Source: Erysipelotrichaceae bacterium (GTDB lineage Bacteria > Bacillota_I > Bacilli_A > Erysipelotrichales > Erysipelotrichaceae). From it: a stretch of DNA of 35,746 bases. Both the position numbers and the translations under genes were made by a program. The notes under the pieces were generated by a model. The model did not search any database. It was not told the origin of the DNA and saw nothing but the letters and a program-made list of their open reading frames with translations. Below, piece after piece: positions 1 through 7,314 of this stretch (position 1 is the stretch's first letter; every line of letters begins with the position of its first letter). The DNA is taken from assembly GCA_024681275.1 (NCBI GenBank), contig JAILBD010000086.1:1-35746 (forward strand), given 5' to 3'.

Positions 1-477
1 GGCATGATGATATGCAAGATGATCGCTCTGTTCAAAGGATGGCGTCATCGTTCCCAGTTTGTCAACAACATGGCTTTCGGAGCTTACAACAAGCGTTTTG
101 AACCGGCAAGGACCAGGTCCGACTGGCTCAGCAAGGATGAGAAGCTCGTCGACTGGTATGTCAGCGAACCTCGCTGCAGCTTCATGTTCACGCTCAATGG
201 CTACTACAACATGTTTGAAGGGATCTCAAAGCTTCATGACAAGAAGCTTCTCGACAGGGTCCCGAAGGATCTTCCGCTTTTCTTTGTTTCCGGAGAGGAT
301 GATCCGGTTGGCAGTTTCGGCGTCGAGGTGAAGGCCGCTGCTCAATCTTTGAAGGATGCGGGTGTCAGAAACATCGATCTGAAACTCTATCCGAATGACC
401 GTCACGAGATACTGAATGAGACGGATAAAGAAGTCGTCTATGTAGATCTGTACAACTGGATCGAAGAACATATGTAA
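1..477 (+). CDS. alpha/beta hydrolase (lysophospholipase/S33-like), C-terminal part
   Basis: The reading frame is open from the first base of the window, so the N-terminus and the serine nucleophile elbow lie outside. The visible ~158 residues match the C-terminal half of a Hydrolase_4/S33-type alpha/beta hydrolase. A strand ending FFVSGEDDPVG carries the expected catalytic Asp, and DRHEILNE near the C-terminus carries the catalytic His. Such enzymes are cytosolic esterases or monoacylglycerol lipases, and the substrate cannot be told from this fragment. The gene ends in a hairpin shared with the convergent metal-sensor gene. The internal ATG at 4 is not evidence of a real start. Confidence 0.85.
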   Translation, partial: GMMICKMIALFKGWRHRSQFVNNMAFGAYNKRFEPARTRSDWLSKDEKLVDWYVSEPRCSFMFTLNGYYNMFEGISKLHDKKLLDRVPKDLPLFFVSGEDDPVGSFGVEVKAAAQSLKDAGVRNIDLKLYPNDRHEILNETDKEVVYVDLYNWIEEHM

Positions 478-505
478 AAAGGGAGAACTGGTCTCCCTTT
501 CTTTG
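478..505. terminator. bidirectional hairpin terminator between hydrolase and ArsR gene
   Basis: AAAGGGAGA (478-486), a 5-nt loop, then TCTCCCTTT (492-500). T-rich sequence follows on the plus strand and A-rich sequence precedes, giving Ts on the minus strand. It starts one base after the plus-strand stop codon and ends 13 bp before the minus-strand stop codon, so it can serve both convergent units. Confidence 0.8.
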
Positions 506-512
506 TTTTGGT

Positions 513-803
513 TCATTCTTCAACATGTTCGATCCCTTGGGCGATGATGTTGTAGACATGATCGTCGTCCAGGGAATAGTAGATCGTCTTTCCTTCGCGG
601 CGGTTCTTCACCAGCTTGGAATTCTTCAGGATGCGCAGCTGATGGGAGATGGCGGACTGATTCATCTGCAGGAGTTCCGCGATCTCCGTGACGCTTCTTT
701 CATTGTCGATCAGGCTGTAAAGGATCCTGATCCTGGTCGAATCGGCGAAATTCTTGAACAGTTCCGCGGCATCGTACAGCGTATTCTCTTTTACTTTTTT
801 CAT
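513..803 (-). CDS. ArsR/SmtB-family metal-sensing repressor (CzrA-like alpha5 site)
   Basis: A 96-residue winged-helix repressor. The HTH spans about residues 37-78 (SVTEIAELLQMNQSAISHQL). The C-terminal helix has D80-x-H82, ten residues, then H93-x-x-E96, which is the alpha5 zinc-site pattern of SmtB/CzrA-type sensors. The Cys-based alpha3N site of CadC/ArsR is absent: there is no CVC motif. Zn(II), possibly Co(II), is therefore the likely inducer (family knowledge). It is the last gene of the HMA-ATPase-regulator operon; its ATG overlaps the ATPase stop (ATGA). The perfect palindrome at 2909-2930 at the operon promoter is its probable operator, giving autoregulation. Confidence 0.93.
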   Translation of the reverse strand: MKKVKENTLYDAAELFKNFADSTRIRILYSLIDNERSVTEIAELLQMNQSAISHQLRILKNSKLVKNRREGKTIYYSLDDDHVYNIIAQGIEHVEE

Positions 804-2674
804 CAGAGATCTTTCACCCCCAAGGCCCTGATCGCATTGATGACGGCGATGACCATGACGCCGACATCCGAAAAGACAGCCATGCGCATCTGCGCCAGAC
901 CGAAGGCACTCAATATGAGCGTGAGGACTTTGACGGCGATGGCAAAGATGATGTTCTCATAGACGATCGCCATGCATTTGCGGGCGATCTTGATCGCTTT
1001 GGCGATCTTGAGCGGATCATCATCCATCAGAACGATGTCAGCCGCTTCGATGGCTGCATCGGATCCCAGCGATCCCATGGCGATGCCCAGATCTGCCAGA
1101 GCCAGGACCGGAGCGTCGTTGATGCCGTCTCCGACAAAGACCAGTTTTTCTTTTTCCTCTTTTTCTTTCAGCAGTTTCTCGACTTCGCTGACTTTATCCT
1201 GGGGCAGCAGTTCCGCTTTCACTTCATCGATGCCCAGTTTCGCAGCGATATCCACCGCAGTCTTCCTCTCGTCTCCCGTCAGCATGATCGTCTTTCTGAT
1301 CCCATTGCTTTTCAGTTCGACGATGGCTTGCTTCGCAGTCGGTTTGATCTTGTCACCGATGTGGATGTGGCCTTTGTATGATCCATCGACTGAGACGTGG
1401 ACGATCGAACCCTGTTCATCACACCTCGTGATCCCGATCTGATTCTCTGCCATCAGTTTCTCATTGCCGATCAGTATCTTTTTGCCGTCTATGATGGCTT
1501 CGATGCCTTTGCCGGCAAGTTCCCTGATCGAAGCGATCCTGTCATTGTCGATCTTTTTACCGTATTCCTTGACGATGGACTTGCCTATCGGGTGATTCGA
1601 ATAGGCTTCGGCATATGCCGCATATTCCAGCAGCTCTTCTTCGGAGATGCCGGAATTGTGGATCGTCGTGACCTCAAAGACACCAAGGGTGACCGTTCCG
1701 GTCTTGTCGAAGGCGACATATCCGCTTTGGGACAGTGCTTCAAGATAATTGGAGCCTTTGATCAGGACACCCGCCTTGCTGGCACCGCCGATCCCCGCAA
1801 AGAAAGTCAGAGGAATGGAGATGACCAGCGCGCACGGGCAGGAGATGACGAGGAAAGTCAAGGCTCTGAATACCCAGGTGGAAAAATCAAGTGGTCCGCC
1901 TGATATGATGCGGATAAACAAAGGCGGAATGAATGCCAGAGCCAGTGCACTGTAGCATACGGCAGGTGTATAGTAGCGCGCAAACTTGGATATGAAATCC
2001 TCGGAACGGGATTTGTTGCTGGTGGCATTCTCGATGAGATCCAGTACTTTGGATACCGTCGAATCCTCGAACAGTTTCGTCGTTCTGATCCTGATCACGG
2101 AAGTCAGATTGATGCAGCCGCTGATGACCTGATCACCGACCCGGACATCTCTCGGCCTTGATTCACCGGTCAGGGCAGATGTGTTCAGACTCGTCTCTCC
2201 TTCGATGACCTCGCCATCGATAGGGATCTTTTCGCCGACTTTGACGATGATGACATCGCCGATCTGCACATCGTCCGGATCGACTTCTGCGATCTCTCCG
2301 TCTTCTTCGATATTGGCATAGTCCGGCCTGATATCCATCAGAGCAGAGATGTTTTTACGCGATCTGCCGACAGCGTAAGACTGGAACCATTCACCGATCT
2401 GGTAAAACAGCATGACTTCGACACCTTCATGGTATTCGCCGAGAGCGATGGCGCCGACCGTCGCAACAGCCATCAGGAAGTTCTCATCAAACGGTTCTCT
2501 GTTTTTGACGCTGAGGAAGGCCTTGTAAAGGATATCGTATCCTACCAGCAGGTAGGGGAACATGTACAGGAGGAATTCCAGATACGGATCTTCAGTCTTT
2601 ATAAAATGAAATAAGATCATCATGGCAAAAGCCGCGATGATCCGGAAAAGATTCTTTTTCTGTTTTTTATTCAT
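803..2674 (-). CDS. P1B-type heavy-metal ATPase (ZntA/CadA-like), no N-terminal HMA domain
   Basis: A 623-residue metal-exporting P-type ATPase of the plasma membrane. Visible motifs are two N-terminal membrane hairpins (about 10-55 and 64-100), actuator TGES at 169-172, the transmembrane metal-site motif CPC at 279-281, the phosphorylation site DKTGT at 323-327, the P1B HP motif in YSNHPIGKS, and GDGINDAP in the hinge. CPC with this overall layout fits Zn/Cd/Pb exporters (P1B-2), but CPC also occurs in Cu exporters. The alpha5-type sensor downstream argues for Zn/Cd. Unlike most ZntA/CadA proteins it begins directly at the membrane helices; the missing CxxC metal-binding domain is encoded by the separate gene just upstream, overlapping by 4 nt (ATGA). 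Confidence 0.95.
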   Translation of the reverse strand: MNKKQKKNLFRIIAAFAMMILFHFIKTEDPYLEFLLYMFPYLLVGYDILYKAFLSVKNREPFDENFLMAVATVGAIALGEYHEGVEVMLFYQIGEWFQSYAVGRSRKNISALMDIRPDYANIEEDGEIAEVDPDDVQIGDVIIVKVGEKIPIDGEVIEGETSLNTSALTGESRPRDVRVGDQVISGCINLTSVIRIRTTKLFEDSTVSKVLDLIENATSNKSRSEDFISKFARYYTPAVCYSALALAFIPPLFIRIISGGPLDFSTWVFRALTFLVISCPCALVISIPLTFFAGIGGASKAGVLIKGSNYLEALSQSGYVAFDKTGTVTLGVFEVTTIHNSGISEEELLEYAAYAEAYSNHPIGKSIVKEYGKKIDNDRIASIRELAGKGIEAIIDGKKILIGNEKLMAENQIGITRCDEQGSIVHVSVDGSYKGHIHIGDKIKPTAKQAIVELKSNGIRKTIMLTGDERKTAVDIAAKLGIDEVKAELLPQDKVSEVEKLLKEKEEKEKLVFVGDGINDAPVLALADLGIAMGSLGSDAAIEAADIVLMDDDPLKIAKAIKIARKCMAIVYENIIFAIAVKVLTLILSAFGLAQMRMAVFSDVGVMVIAVINAIRALGVKDL

Positions 2675-2889
2675 AGAAAGATCTCGCAGTCACTTTCAAC
2701 CTTTTTGCAGTTTGCAAGGACTTCTTTCATGACTTCGTTTTCGTCAACGCCATCTTCGAATTCCACCTTCATCTTCAGTGTCATGAAGTTGACGACAGCG
2801 TCTTTGACACCGGCGGTGTTTTTAGCCGCTGTTTCCATTTTGTTGGCGCAGTTGGCGCAGTCAACATCGATCTTATAGGTCTTTTTCAT
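2671..2889 (-). CDS. small HMA-domain metal-binding protein (metallochaperone-like)
   Basis: A 72-residue ferredoxin-like HMA domain with the metal-binding motif DCANC near residue 10, followed by the usual KMETAAKNTAGVKDAVVNF helix and strand. I chose the ATG at 2889 because GGAGGTACATT directly precedes it and because a longer upstream extension would read through the promoter and operator. Its stop overlaps the ATPase start. It probably delivers metal to the ATPase, or acts as that pump's detached regulatory domain. Extra Cys residues lie in the C-terminal tail (NCKKVESDCEIF). Confidence 0.9.
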   Translation of the reverse strand: MKKTYKIDVDCANCANKMETAAKNTAGVKDAVVNFMTLKMKVEFEDGVDENEVMKEVLANCKKVESDCEIFL

Positions 2890-2908
2890 AATGTACCTCC
2901 ATATTGAA

Positions 2909-2960
2909 CATATGAACAATTGTTCATATGTATTATAGATCGATAGGACCGATTTTGCAA
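2909..2960 (-). promoter_or_regulatory. metal-operon promoter with perfect 22-bp ArsR-type operator
   Basis: Minus-strand promoter: TTGCAA (2955-2960), 17-bp spacer, TATAAT (2932-2937). Immediately downstream, 2909-2930 is a perfect 22-bp palindrome made of CATATGAACAA and its inverted copy. The core TGAACA...TGTTCA matches the 12-2-12 type operator known for SmtB/CzrA/CadC regulators. It covers the expected transcription start, so binding would block initiation. Confidence 0.88.
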
Positions 2961-2982
2961 CACGTTCCGACAAAAAAGGGAA

Positions 2983-3009
2983 TAAAAAAGAAAACGCGCA
3001 GGCGTTCTC
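2983..3009 (-). terminator. terminator of fruR
   Basis: Read on the minus strand: GAGAACGC, 4-nt loop CTGC, GCGTTTTC (one G-T pair), followed by a run of Ts. It lies 35 bp past the fruR stop and insulates fruR from the metal-operon promoter. Confidence 0.7.
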
Positions 3010-3044
3010 TTGCATGGATAAAGCTTGATTTATCTGTTCTGTGA

Positions 3045-3809
3045 TCAGAAAGGTTTTTCGATCAGATCCACCAGGATGGTGTTATGCAGGTCCCTGTAAG
3101 CTTTCGGCGCGGATGAATCGGTGACGATGAAGCCTTTATCGATCGGAGCGAAGGTATATGTGCAGATGACATTGAATTTGCTTTGGTCGGCAAGGATATA
3201 TGTTTCTGCGCAGTGATTGAAAGCTGTTCTTTTGACTTCGCCTTCTTCCGGATCGGGAGTCGTCATTCCTTCCCTGATGCTGATGCCATTGGAACCGAAG
3301 AAGCCGATCGTAAAGTTCATCCTTTCCAGATACTTGGTCGTCTCAGCTCCTATCAAAGCATCGGTCGTCGTTTTCAGCGTGCCCCCTGGCAGATATACCC
3401 GATGACCATAGGCGGCAAGGACGTCAGCGTGAGAAATGCAGTTGGTGATATAGACGGCTTTGACTTCCTGCAGGAACGGAAGCATTTCGGCAGTCGTGGT
3501 TCCGGCATCGAGATAGACGACATCGCTTTCTTTGATCAAAGATGCGGCATACCGGGCGATCTCTTTTTTGGATCCGGTGTTCAGATCCTGCCGCTGCAGG
3601 ACCGTTTCATCTTTGGTGAGGATCTGGTTTTTCAGTGATACGGCACCGCCGTGAACTTTTTTGATCAGTTTGGATCGATCGAGTTCGTTCAGATCCCTCC
3701 GGATCGTGGATTGGGAAGCATCAAGGATCTCCATGAGTTCATTGATCGTCACGCTTTTTCTTTCGTTGATGATATCTAAGATCTTTCTTTTTCTTTCTTC
3801 ATTCAGCAT
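3045..3809 (-). CDS. fruR: DeoR-family transcriptional regulator of the fructose locus
   Basis: A 254-residue DeoR-type repressor. The N-terminal HTH spans roughly residues 3-55 (SVTINELMEILDASQSTIRRDL, then KKVHGGAV), followed by the ISOCOT-fold sugar-phosphate sensor domain with the YLDAGTTT stretch near 95-102 and FFGSNGI further on. It is divergent from fruK-fruA, which is standard for FruR; fructose 1-phosphate is the expected effector (family knowledge). A purine-rich AAAGGAA lies upstream of the ATG. Its own terminator is at 2983-3009. Repeats in the 3810-3988 gap are its likely targets. Confidence 0.88.
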   Translation of the reverse strand: MLNEERKRKILDIINERKSVTINELMEILDASQSTIRRDLNELDRSKLIKKVHGGAVSLKNQILTKDETVLQRQDLNTGSKKEIARYAASLIKESDVVYLDAGTTTAEMLPFLQEVKAVYITNCISHADVLAAYGHRVYLPGGTLKTTTDALIGAETTKYLERMNFTIGFFGSNGISIREGMTTPDPEEGEVKRTAFNHCAETYILADQSKFNVICTYTFAPIDKGFIVTDSSAPKAYRDLHNTILVDLIEKPF

Positions 3810-3847
3810 GATATTCCATATTCCTTTCTTTTATTGTATTGATTTAA

Positions 3848-3900
3848 TCAAAAAAAGTCAAAAACAATCATAAACAGTCACAATGTGATTGACAATGACT
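3848..3900 (+). promoter_or_regulatory. candidate FruR operator: 10-bp phased NTCA repeats
   Basis: TCA trinucleotides in an A-rich context occur at 3848, 3858, 3868 and 3878, an exact 10-bp period (AATCA, AGTCA, AATCA, AGTCA). They are followed by inverted versions TGATT (3886-3890) and TGACT (3896-3900) that flank and overlap the -35 box of fruK. Same-face phased repeats between fruR and fruK suggest cooperative repressor binding. The assignment to FruR is inference. Confidence 0.6.
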
Positions 3901-3917
3901 GAAAATGAAGATAATAT
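3889..3917 (+). promoter_or_regulatory. fruK-fruA promoter
   Basis: TTGACA (3889-3894), 17-bp spacer, TAATAT (3912-3917). Predicted start near 3924, giving a ~65-nt leader before the fruK ATG at 3989, which has its own GGGAGG ribosome binding site. Confidence 0.7.
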
Positions 3918-3988
3918 AGAGATACAGAAGCAAAATCATGCAAAAACGTTCAAAAAGGATCATTTTGAACAGAAAAGGGAGGAAAGAT

Positions 3989-4906
3989 ATGATTTATACC
4001 ATCACTTTTAACCCTTCGCTTGATTATATCGCCAGCTGTGAAGACTTCAGATTGGGAGAGACCAACCGGGTTTCCAAAGAGATCATTTTCCCGGGAGGCA
4101 AAGGCATCAACGTTTCCATCGTGTTATCCAACTTTGGAATGGATACGACAGCTCTGGGTTTTCTGGCCGGTTTTACAGGCGAGGAGATCAAGAGGCTGAT
4201 CGTGGAAAAGGGGATCAGAAACGAAATGATCCCGATCGATCACGGTTTTTCCAGGATCAATATCAAGCTGAGATCTAAAGAAGAAAGTGAACTGAATGGC
4301 ATGGGTCCTGCGATCGATGATGAAGCGATCAGGGAACTCTATGAAAAGCTTGATGAGCTGACGGATAAGGACATCCTCTGTCTGGCCGGAAGCATCCCTT
4401 CCAGTATGCCTTCAACGATGTATTCGGATATCATGAAACATCTGCAGGGAAGAGGAATAAGGATCGTGGTGGATGCGACGAGAGATCTTCTGATGAATGT
4501 GCTTGAGTATAAGCCGTTCCTGATCAAACCGAACAATCACGAAATAGGCGAGCTGTTCAACGTGAAACTCACGACCCGCGATGAGGTCGTGCCATATGCC
4601 AGAAAACTGCAGGAAATGGGGGCAGTGAATGTGCTGGTGTCAATGGCCGGTGAAGGAGCGGTACTGATCGATGAGAATGGAAACGTTTATCAGTCCGAAG
4701 CTCCGAAAGGAAAGGTCGTGAATTCTGTTGGAGCCGGTGATTCGATGGTAGCCGGATTCATCTACGGTTATCTGAAATATCAGGATTATGAACAGGCGTT
4801 CAGATACGGTCTGGCGACCGGCAGCGCAAGTGCATTCAGCGAAGAACTGGCTACGATCGATGAAGTCAGAGAATTATACAAAGAAACATGGGGAGAGAAA
4901 CAATGA
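3989..4906 (+). CDS. fruK: 1-phosphofructokinase
   Basis: A 305-residue PfkB-family sugar kinase that phosphorylates fructose 1-phosphate to fructose 1,6-bisphosphate with ATP. PfkB signature 1 is visible as FPGGKGINVS (about 35-43), and signature 2 as VNSVGAGDSMVAGF near 250 with the catalytic Asp in GAGDS. I chose the ATG at 3989 (MIYTITFNPS) because it is the canonical FruK N-terminus and is preceded by GGGAGGAAAGAT; an in-frame ATG at 3938 has no ribosome binding site. The stop overlaps the fruA start (ATGA), so translation is coupled. Repression by the divergent FruR is expected. Confidence 0.95.
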   Translation: MIYTITFNPSLDYIASCEDFRLGETNRVSKEIIFPGGKGINVSIVLSNFGMDTTALGFLAGFTGEEIKRLIVEKGIRNEMIPIDHGFSRINIKLRSKEESELNGMGPAIDDEAIRELYEKLDELTDKDILCLAGSIPSSMPSTMYSDIMKHLQGRGIRIVVDATRDLLMNVLEYKPFLIKPNNHEIGELFNVKLTTRDEVVPYARKLQEMGAVNVLVSMAGEGAVLIDENGNVYQSEAPKGKVVNSVGAGDSMVAGFIYGYLKYQDYEQAFRYGLATGSASAFSEELATIDEVRELYKETWGEKQ

Positions 4907-6813
4907 AAATCACTGATTTACTGTCAAAGGAAAGCATTGCTTTAGGTAAAAAGGCAAAAAACAAGAAAGATGTTCTGAAGCAGATGGTCGACCTGATGGA
5001 CGCCGGAGGCAAGATCTCCGACAAGAAACTCTATCTGGAGGCTGTTGAAGCGAGAGAAGAAGAAGGAACAACAGGTGTCGGTGGCGGTATCGCCATTCCG
5101 CACGGCAGATGTTCAGGTGTCAAGGAGCCGGGTCTGGCAGCGATGACTGTTGACGGCGGTATCGAGTTCGAAGCTCTGGATGGCAATCCGGTCGATCTGC
5201 TGTTTTTGATCGCAGCACCGGAAACTTCAGGCAACGTCCATCTGGAGATCTTATCCAAGCTGGCTACGATGCTGATGGACGAACAGTTCGTCAAGGATCT
5301 GAAAAATGCCAGCAGCACCGATGAATTCATCCGTATCATCGACAAGGCTGAAGAAGCAAAAGATGAAAGCAACGCGAAGAAGAGCACGGATACGCTCAGA
5401 GAAGTTACAGGTGATCATCTGGTATTAGCTGTCACTGCTTGTCCGACCGGTATCGCTCATACCTATATGGCTGCTGAAGCGATCGAAAAGGCCGCAAAAG
5501 CCAGAGGCTATCAGATCAAGGTCGAGACCAGAGGCTCAGGTGGCGCAAAGAATGTCCTCACGGATGATGAGATCGCCAAGGCGGATGGTATCATCGTTGC
5601 GGCTGATACGAATGTGCCGATGGATCGTTTTAACGGCAAGAAGGTCGTTGAGTGCCAGGTCTCAAAGGGCATCAACAAACCAGATGAACTGCTTGACGAC
5701 ATCATCAACGGTGATGCTCCGGTATTCAAGGCAAGCAATGTCACAAAAGAAAAGAAGACGGAAGCCGGCGGTCATCAGATCTACAAACATCTCATGAATG
5801 GTGTCTCTCACATGCTGCCATTCGTCGTTGGCGGCGGTATCCTGATCGCTTTAGCGTTCCTGATCGATGGCCTTGCTTTCGATATCAACTCACTGACTGC
5901 TGAACAGCGCGGCAATTTCGGTTCATTGACTCCGCTCGCCGCATTGCTGAAGGGACAGATCGGCGGCGTGGCATTTGGCTTCATGCTTCCGGTACTGGCT
6001 GGTTTCATCGCCATGTCGATCGCTGACCGTCCGGGTCTGGCTGTCGGTTTTGTCGGCGGCGCCATCGCTGCCAGCGGCAAATCCGGATTCCTGGGTGCAT
6101 TGGCTGCCGGCTTCCTGGCTGGCTATCTGGTCAATCTCCTGAAGAAGGTCTCTGATAAAGTCATTCCTGAATCACTTGATGGTATCAAACCGGTACTGAT
6201 CTATCCTCTGTTTGGCATGCTGCTGATCGGATTGGCGATGATCTTCGTGATCGAGCCGGTCGTCGGTGCGCTCAATACCGGTCTCAACAACTTCCTGGGT
6301 TCACTCACCGGTGCTAACAGCATCCTGCTCGGTGCTATCGTTGCCGGTATGATGGCGATCGATATGGGTGGTCCTTTCAACAAGGCAGCCTATGTATTCG
6401 GTGTCGCTTCGATCGCTGCAGCAAACTACAATATCATGGCTGCTGTCATGATCGGTGGCATGGTCCCTCCTTGCGCGATCGCTTTGGCTACGATCATATT
6501 CAAGAACAAGTTCACGGAATCAGAGAGAAAATCGGGTCCGACGAACTTCATCATGGGTCTTTCATTCATCACTGAAGGCGCGATCCCGTTTGCGGCAGCA
6601 GATCCGCTCCATGTCCTGCCTTCATGCATCGTCGGTTCAGCTGTTGCTGGTGCGCTGTCAATGGCTTTCAACTGCACACTGATGGCTCCTCATGGCGGTA
6701 TCTTCGTCTTCCCGGTCGTCGGCAATGCAGTCATGTATGTCGTTGCACTGGTCGTCGGCACAGTGGTCGGTGCAGTTCTGCTTGGTCTGCTCAAGAAAGA
6801 TGTTGCAGAATAA
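4903..6813 (+). CDS. fruA: PTS fructose-specific EIIABC transporter
   Basis: A 636-residue single-chain PTS permease. The order is EIIA (1-150) with phospho-His67 in GIAIPHGRC, EIIB (about 172-275) with phospho-Cys180 in AVTACPTGIAHT, and EIIC (about 297-636) with roughly ten hydrophobic segments and the ITEGAIPFAAADP motif. It takes up fructose and delivers fructose 1-phosphate to FruK. The ATG at 4903 follows GGGGAGAG and overlaps the fruK stop; an in-frame ATG at 4888 lies inside fruK and is less likely. A terminator at 6853-6882 closes the operon. Confidence 0.96.
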   Translation: MKITDLLSKESIALGKKAKNKKDVLKQMVDLMDAGGKISDKKLYLEAVEAREEEGTTGVGGGIAIPHGRCSGVKEPGLAAMTVDGGIEFEALDGNPVDLLFLIAAPETSGNVHLEILSKLATMLMDEQFVKDLKNASSTDEFIRIIDKAEEAKDESNAKKSTDTLREVTGDHLVLAVTACPTGIAHTYMAAEAIEKAAKARGYQIKVETRGSGGAKNVLTDDEIAKADGIIVAADTNVPMDRFNGKKVVECQVSKGINKPDELLDDIINGDAPVFKASNVTKEKKTEAGGHQIYKHLMNGVSHMLPFVVGGGILIALAFLIDGLAFDINSLTAEQRGNFGSLTPLAALLKGQIGGVAFGFMLPVLAGFIAMSIADRPGLAVGFVGGAIAASGKSGFLGALAAGFLAGYLVNLLKKVSDKVIPESLDGIKPVLIYPLFGMLLIGLAMIFVIEPVVGALNTGLNNFLGSLTGANSILLGAIVAGMMAIDMGGPFNKAAYVFGVASIAAANYNIMAAVMIGGMVPPCAIALATIIFKNKFTESERKSGPTNFIMGLSFITEGAIPFAAADPLHVLPSCIVGSAVAGALSMAFNCTLMAPHGGIFVFPVVGNAVMYVVALVVGTVVGAVLLGLLKKDVAE

Positions 6814-6852
6814 CAGATAGAACGAAAACACGATCAATTTCCATGTGAATAG

Positions 6853-6882
6853 AGGTATGGATACAGTTCTCCATACCTTTTT
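6853..6882 (+). terminator. terminator of the fructose operon
   Basis: AGGTATGG (6853-6860), 10-nt loop, CCATACCT (6871-6878), then TTTT. Confidence 0.85.
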
Positions 6883-7005
6883 ATATATGTTTCCGCAAAT
6901 AGTTTGGAAGAATAAACCTGCTCTCCGGATATCTGGTTAGTACTGCTGTTCTATAATAGGGATAAGGCTAAGGTGCAGGGCCATATCTGCACAAGGAGGT
7001 TTTGT

Positions 7006-7224
7006 ATGCGAGCCCTGTCTGTATTCTTCTGCTTTCTGGCTATCCTTCTTTCGGATCTGATGTGCGCAGTCACCGCATACAATTATTGTGATATGTTGTG
7101 GGGCATCAGGTATGCCGGATACAGTGCTCCGGCTTCGCTTGCCTTTTTGACGGCTGTTCCATATGCGATCGGGATCATTGTATCCGTGATCCTTGCGATC
7201 TGGTTCAGAAAGAAAGCTGAATGA
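7006..7224 (+). CDS. small two-helix membrane protein of unknown function
   Basis: A 72-residue protein that I do not recognise. It starts MRALSVFFCFLAILLSD and has two hydrophobic segments (about 3-26 and 45-65), ending in RKKAE, which suggests a helical hairpin with a cytoplasmic C-terminus. The start is well supported: AAGGAGGT at 6993-7000 sits 5 nt before the ATG. A TATAAT box at 6952-6957 without a clear -35 precedes it, so the gene appears to be a monocistron. The first helix could also be an uncleaved signal anchor. Confidence 0.7.
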   Translation: MRALSVFFCFLAILLSDLMCAVTAYNYCDMLWGIRYAGYSAPASLAFLTAVPYAIGIIVSVILAIWFRKKAE

Positions 7225-7296
7225 ATTCAGATCGAGTTCCTGTATATGAAAAGTCCGATCGTTGTTCTACTGATGAAGATAATTGGCTGATCAGGA

Positions 7297-7305
7297 TGAT
7301 ATAAT
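7297..7305 (+). promoter_or_regulatory. extended -10 giving a near-leaderless transcript for the DUF2974 gene
   Basis: TGATATAAT (TGn extended -10) ends 9 nt before the ATG at 7315. There is no Shine-Dalgarno sequence and no recognisable -35. A start 7 nt after the box would leave about 3 nt of leader. Confidence 0.65.
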
Positions 7306-7314
7306 ATAAGTAGT

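Noticed and set aside
3938..3988. N-terminal extension of fruK from the ATG at 3938
   Set aside because: Adds a basic 17-residue leader unlike FruK, has no ribosome binding site, and the ATG at 3989 has GGGAGG.
3921..3988. CcpA cre site in the fruK leader
   Set aside because: The sequence around ATGCAAAAACGTTCA resembles cre, but the central CG is misplaced relative to the consensus.
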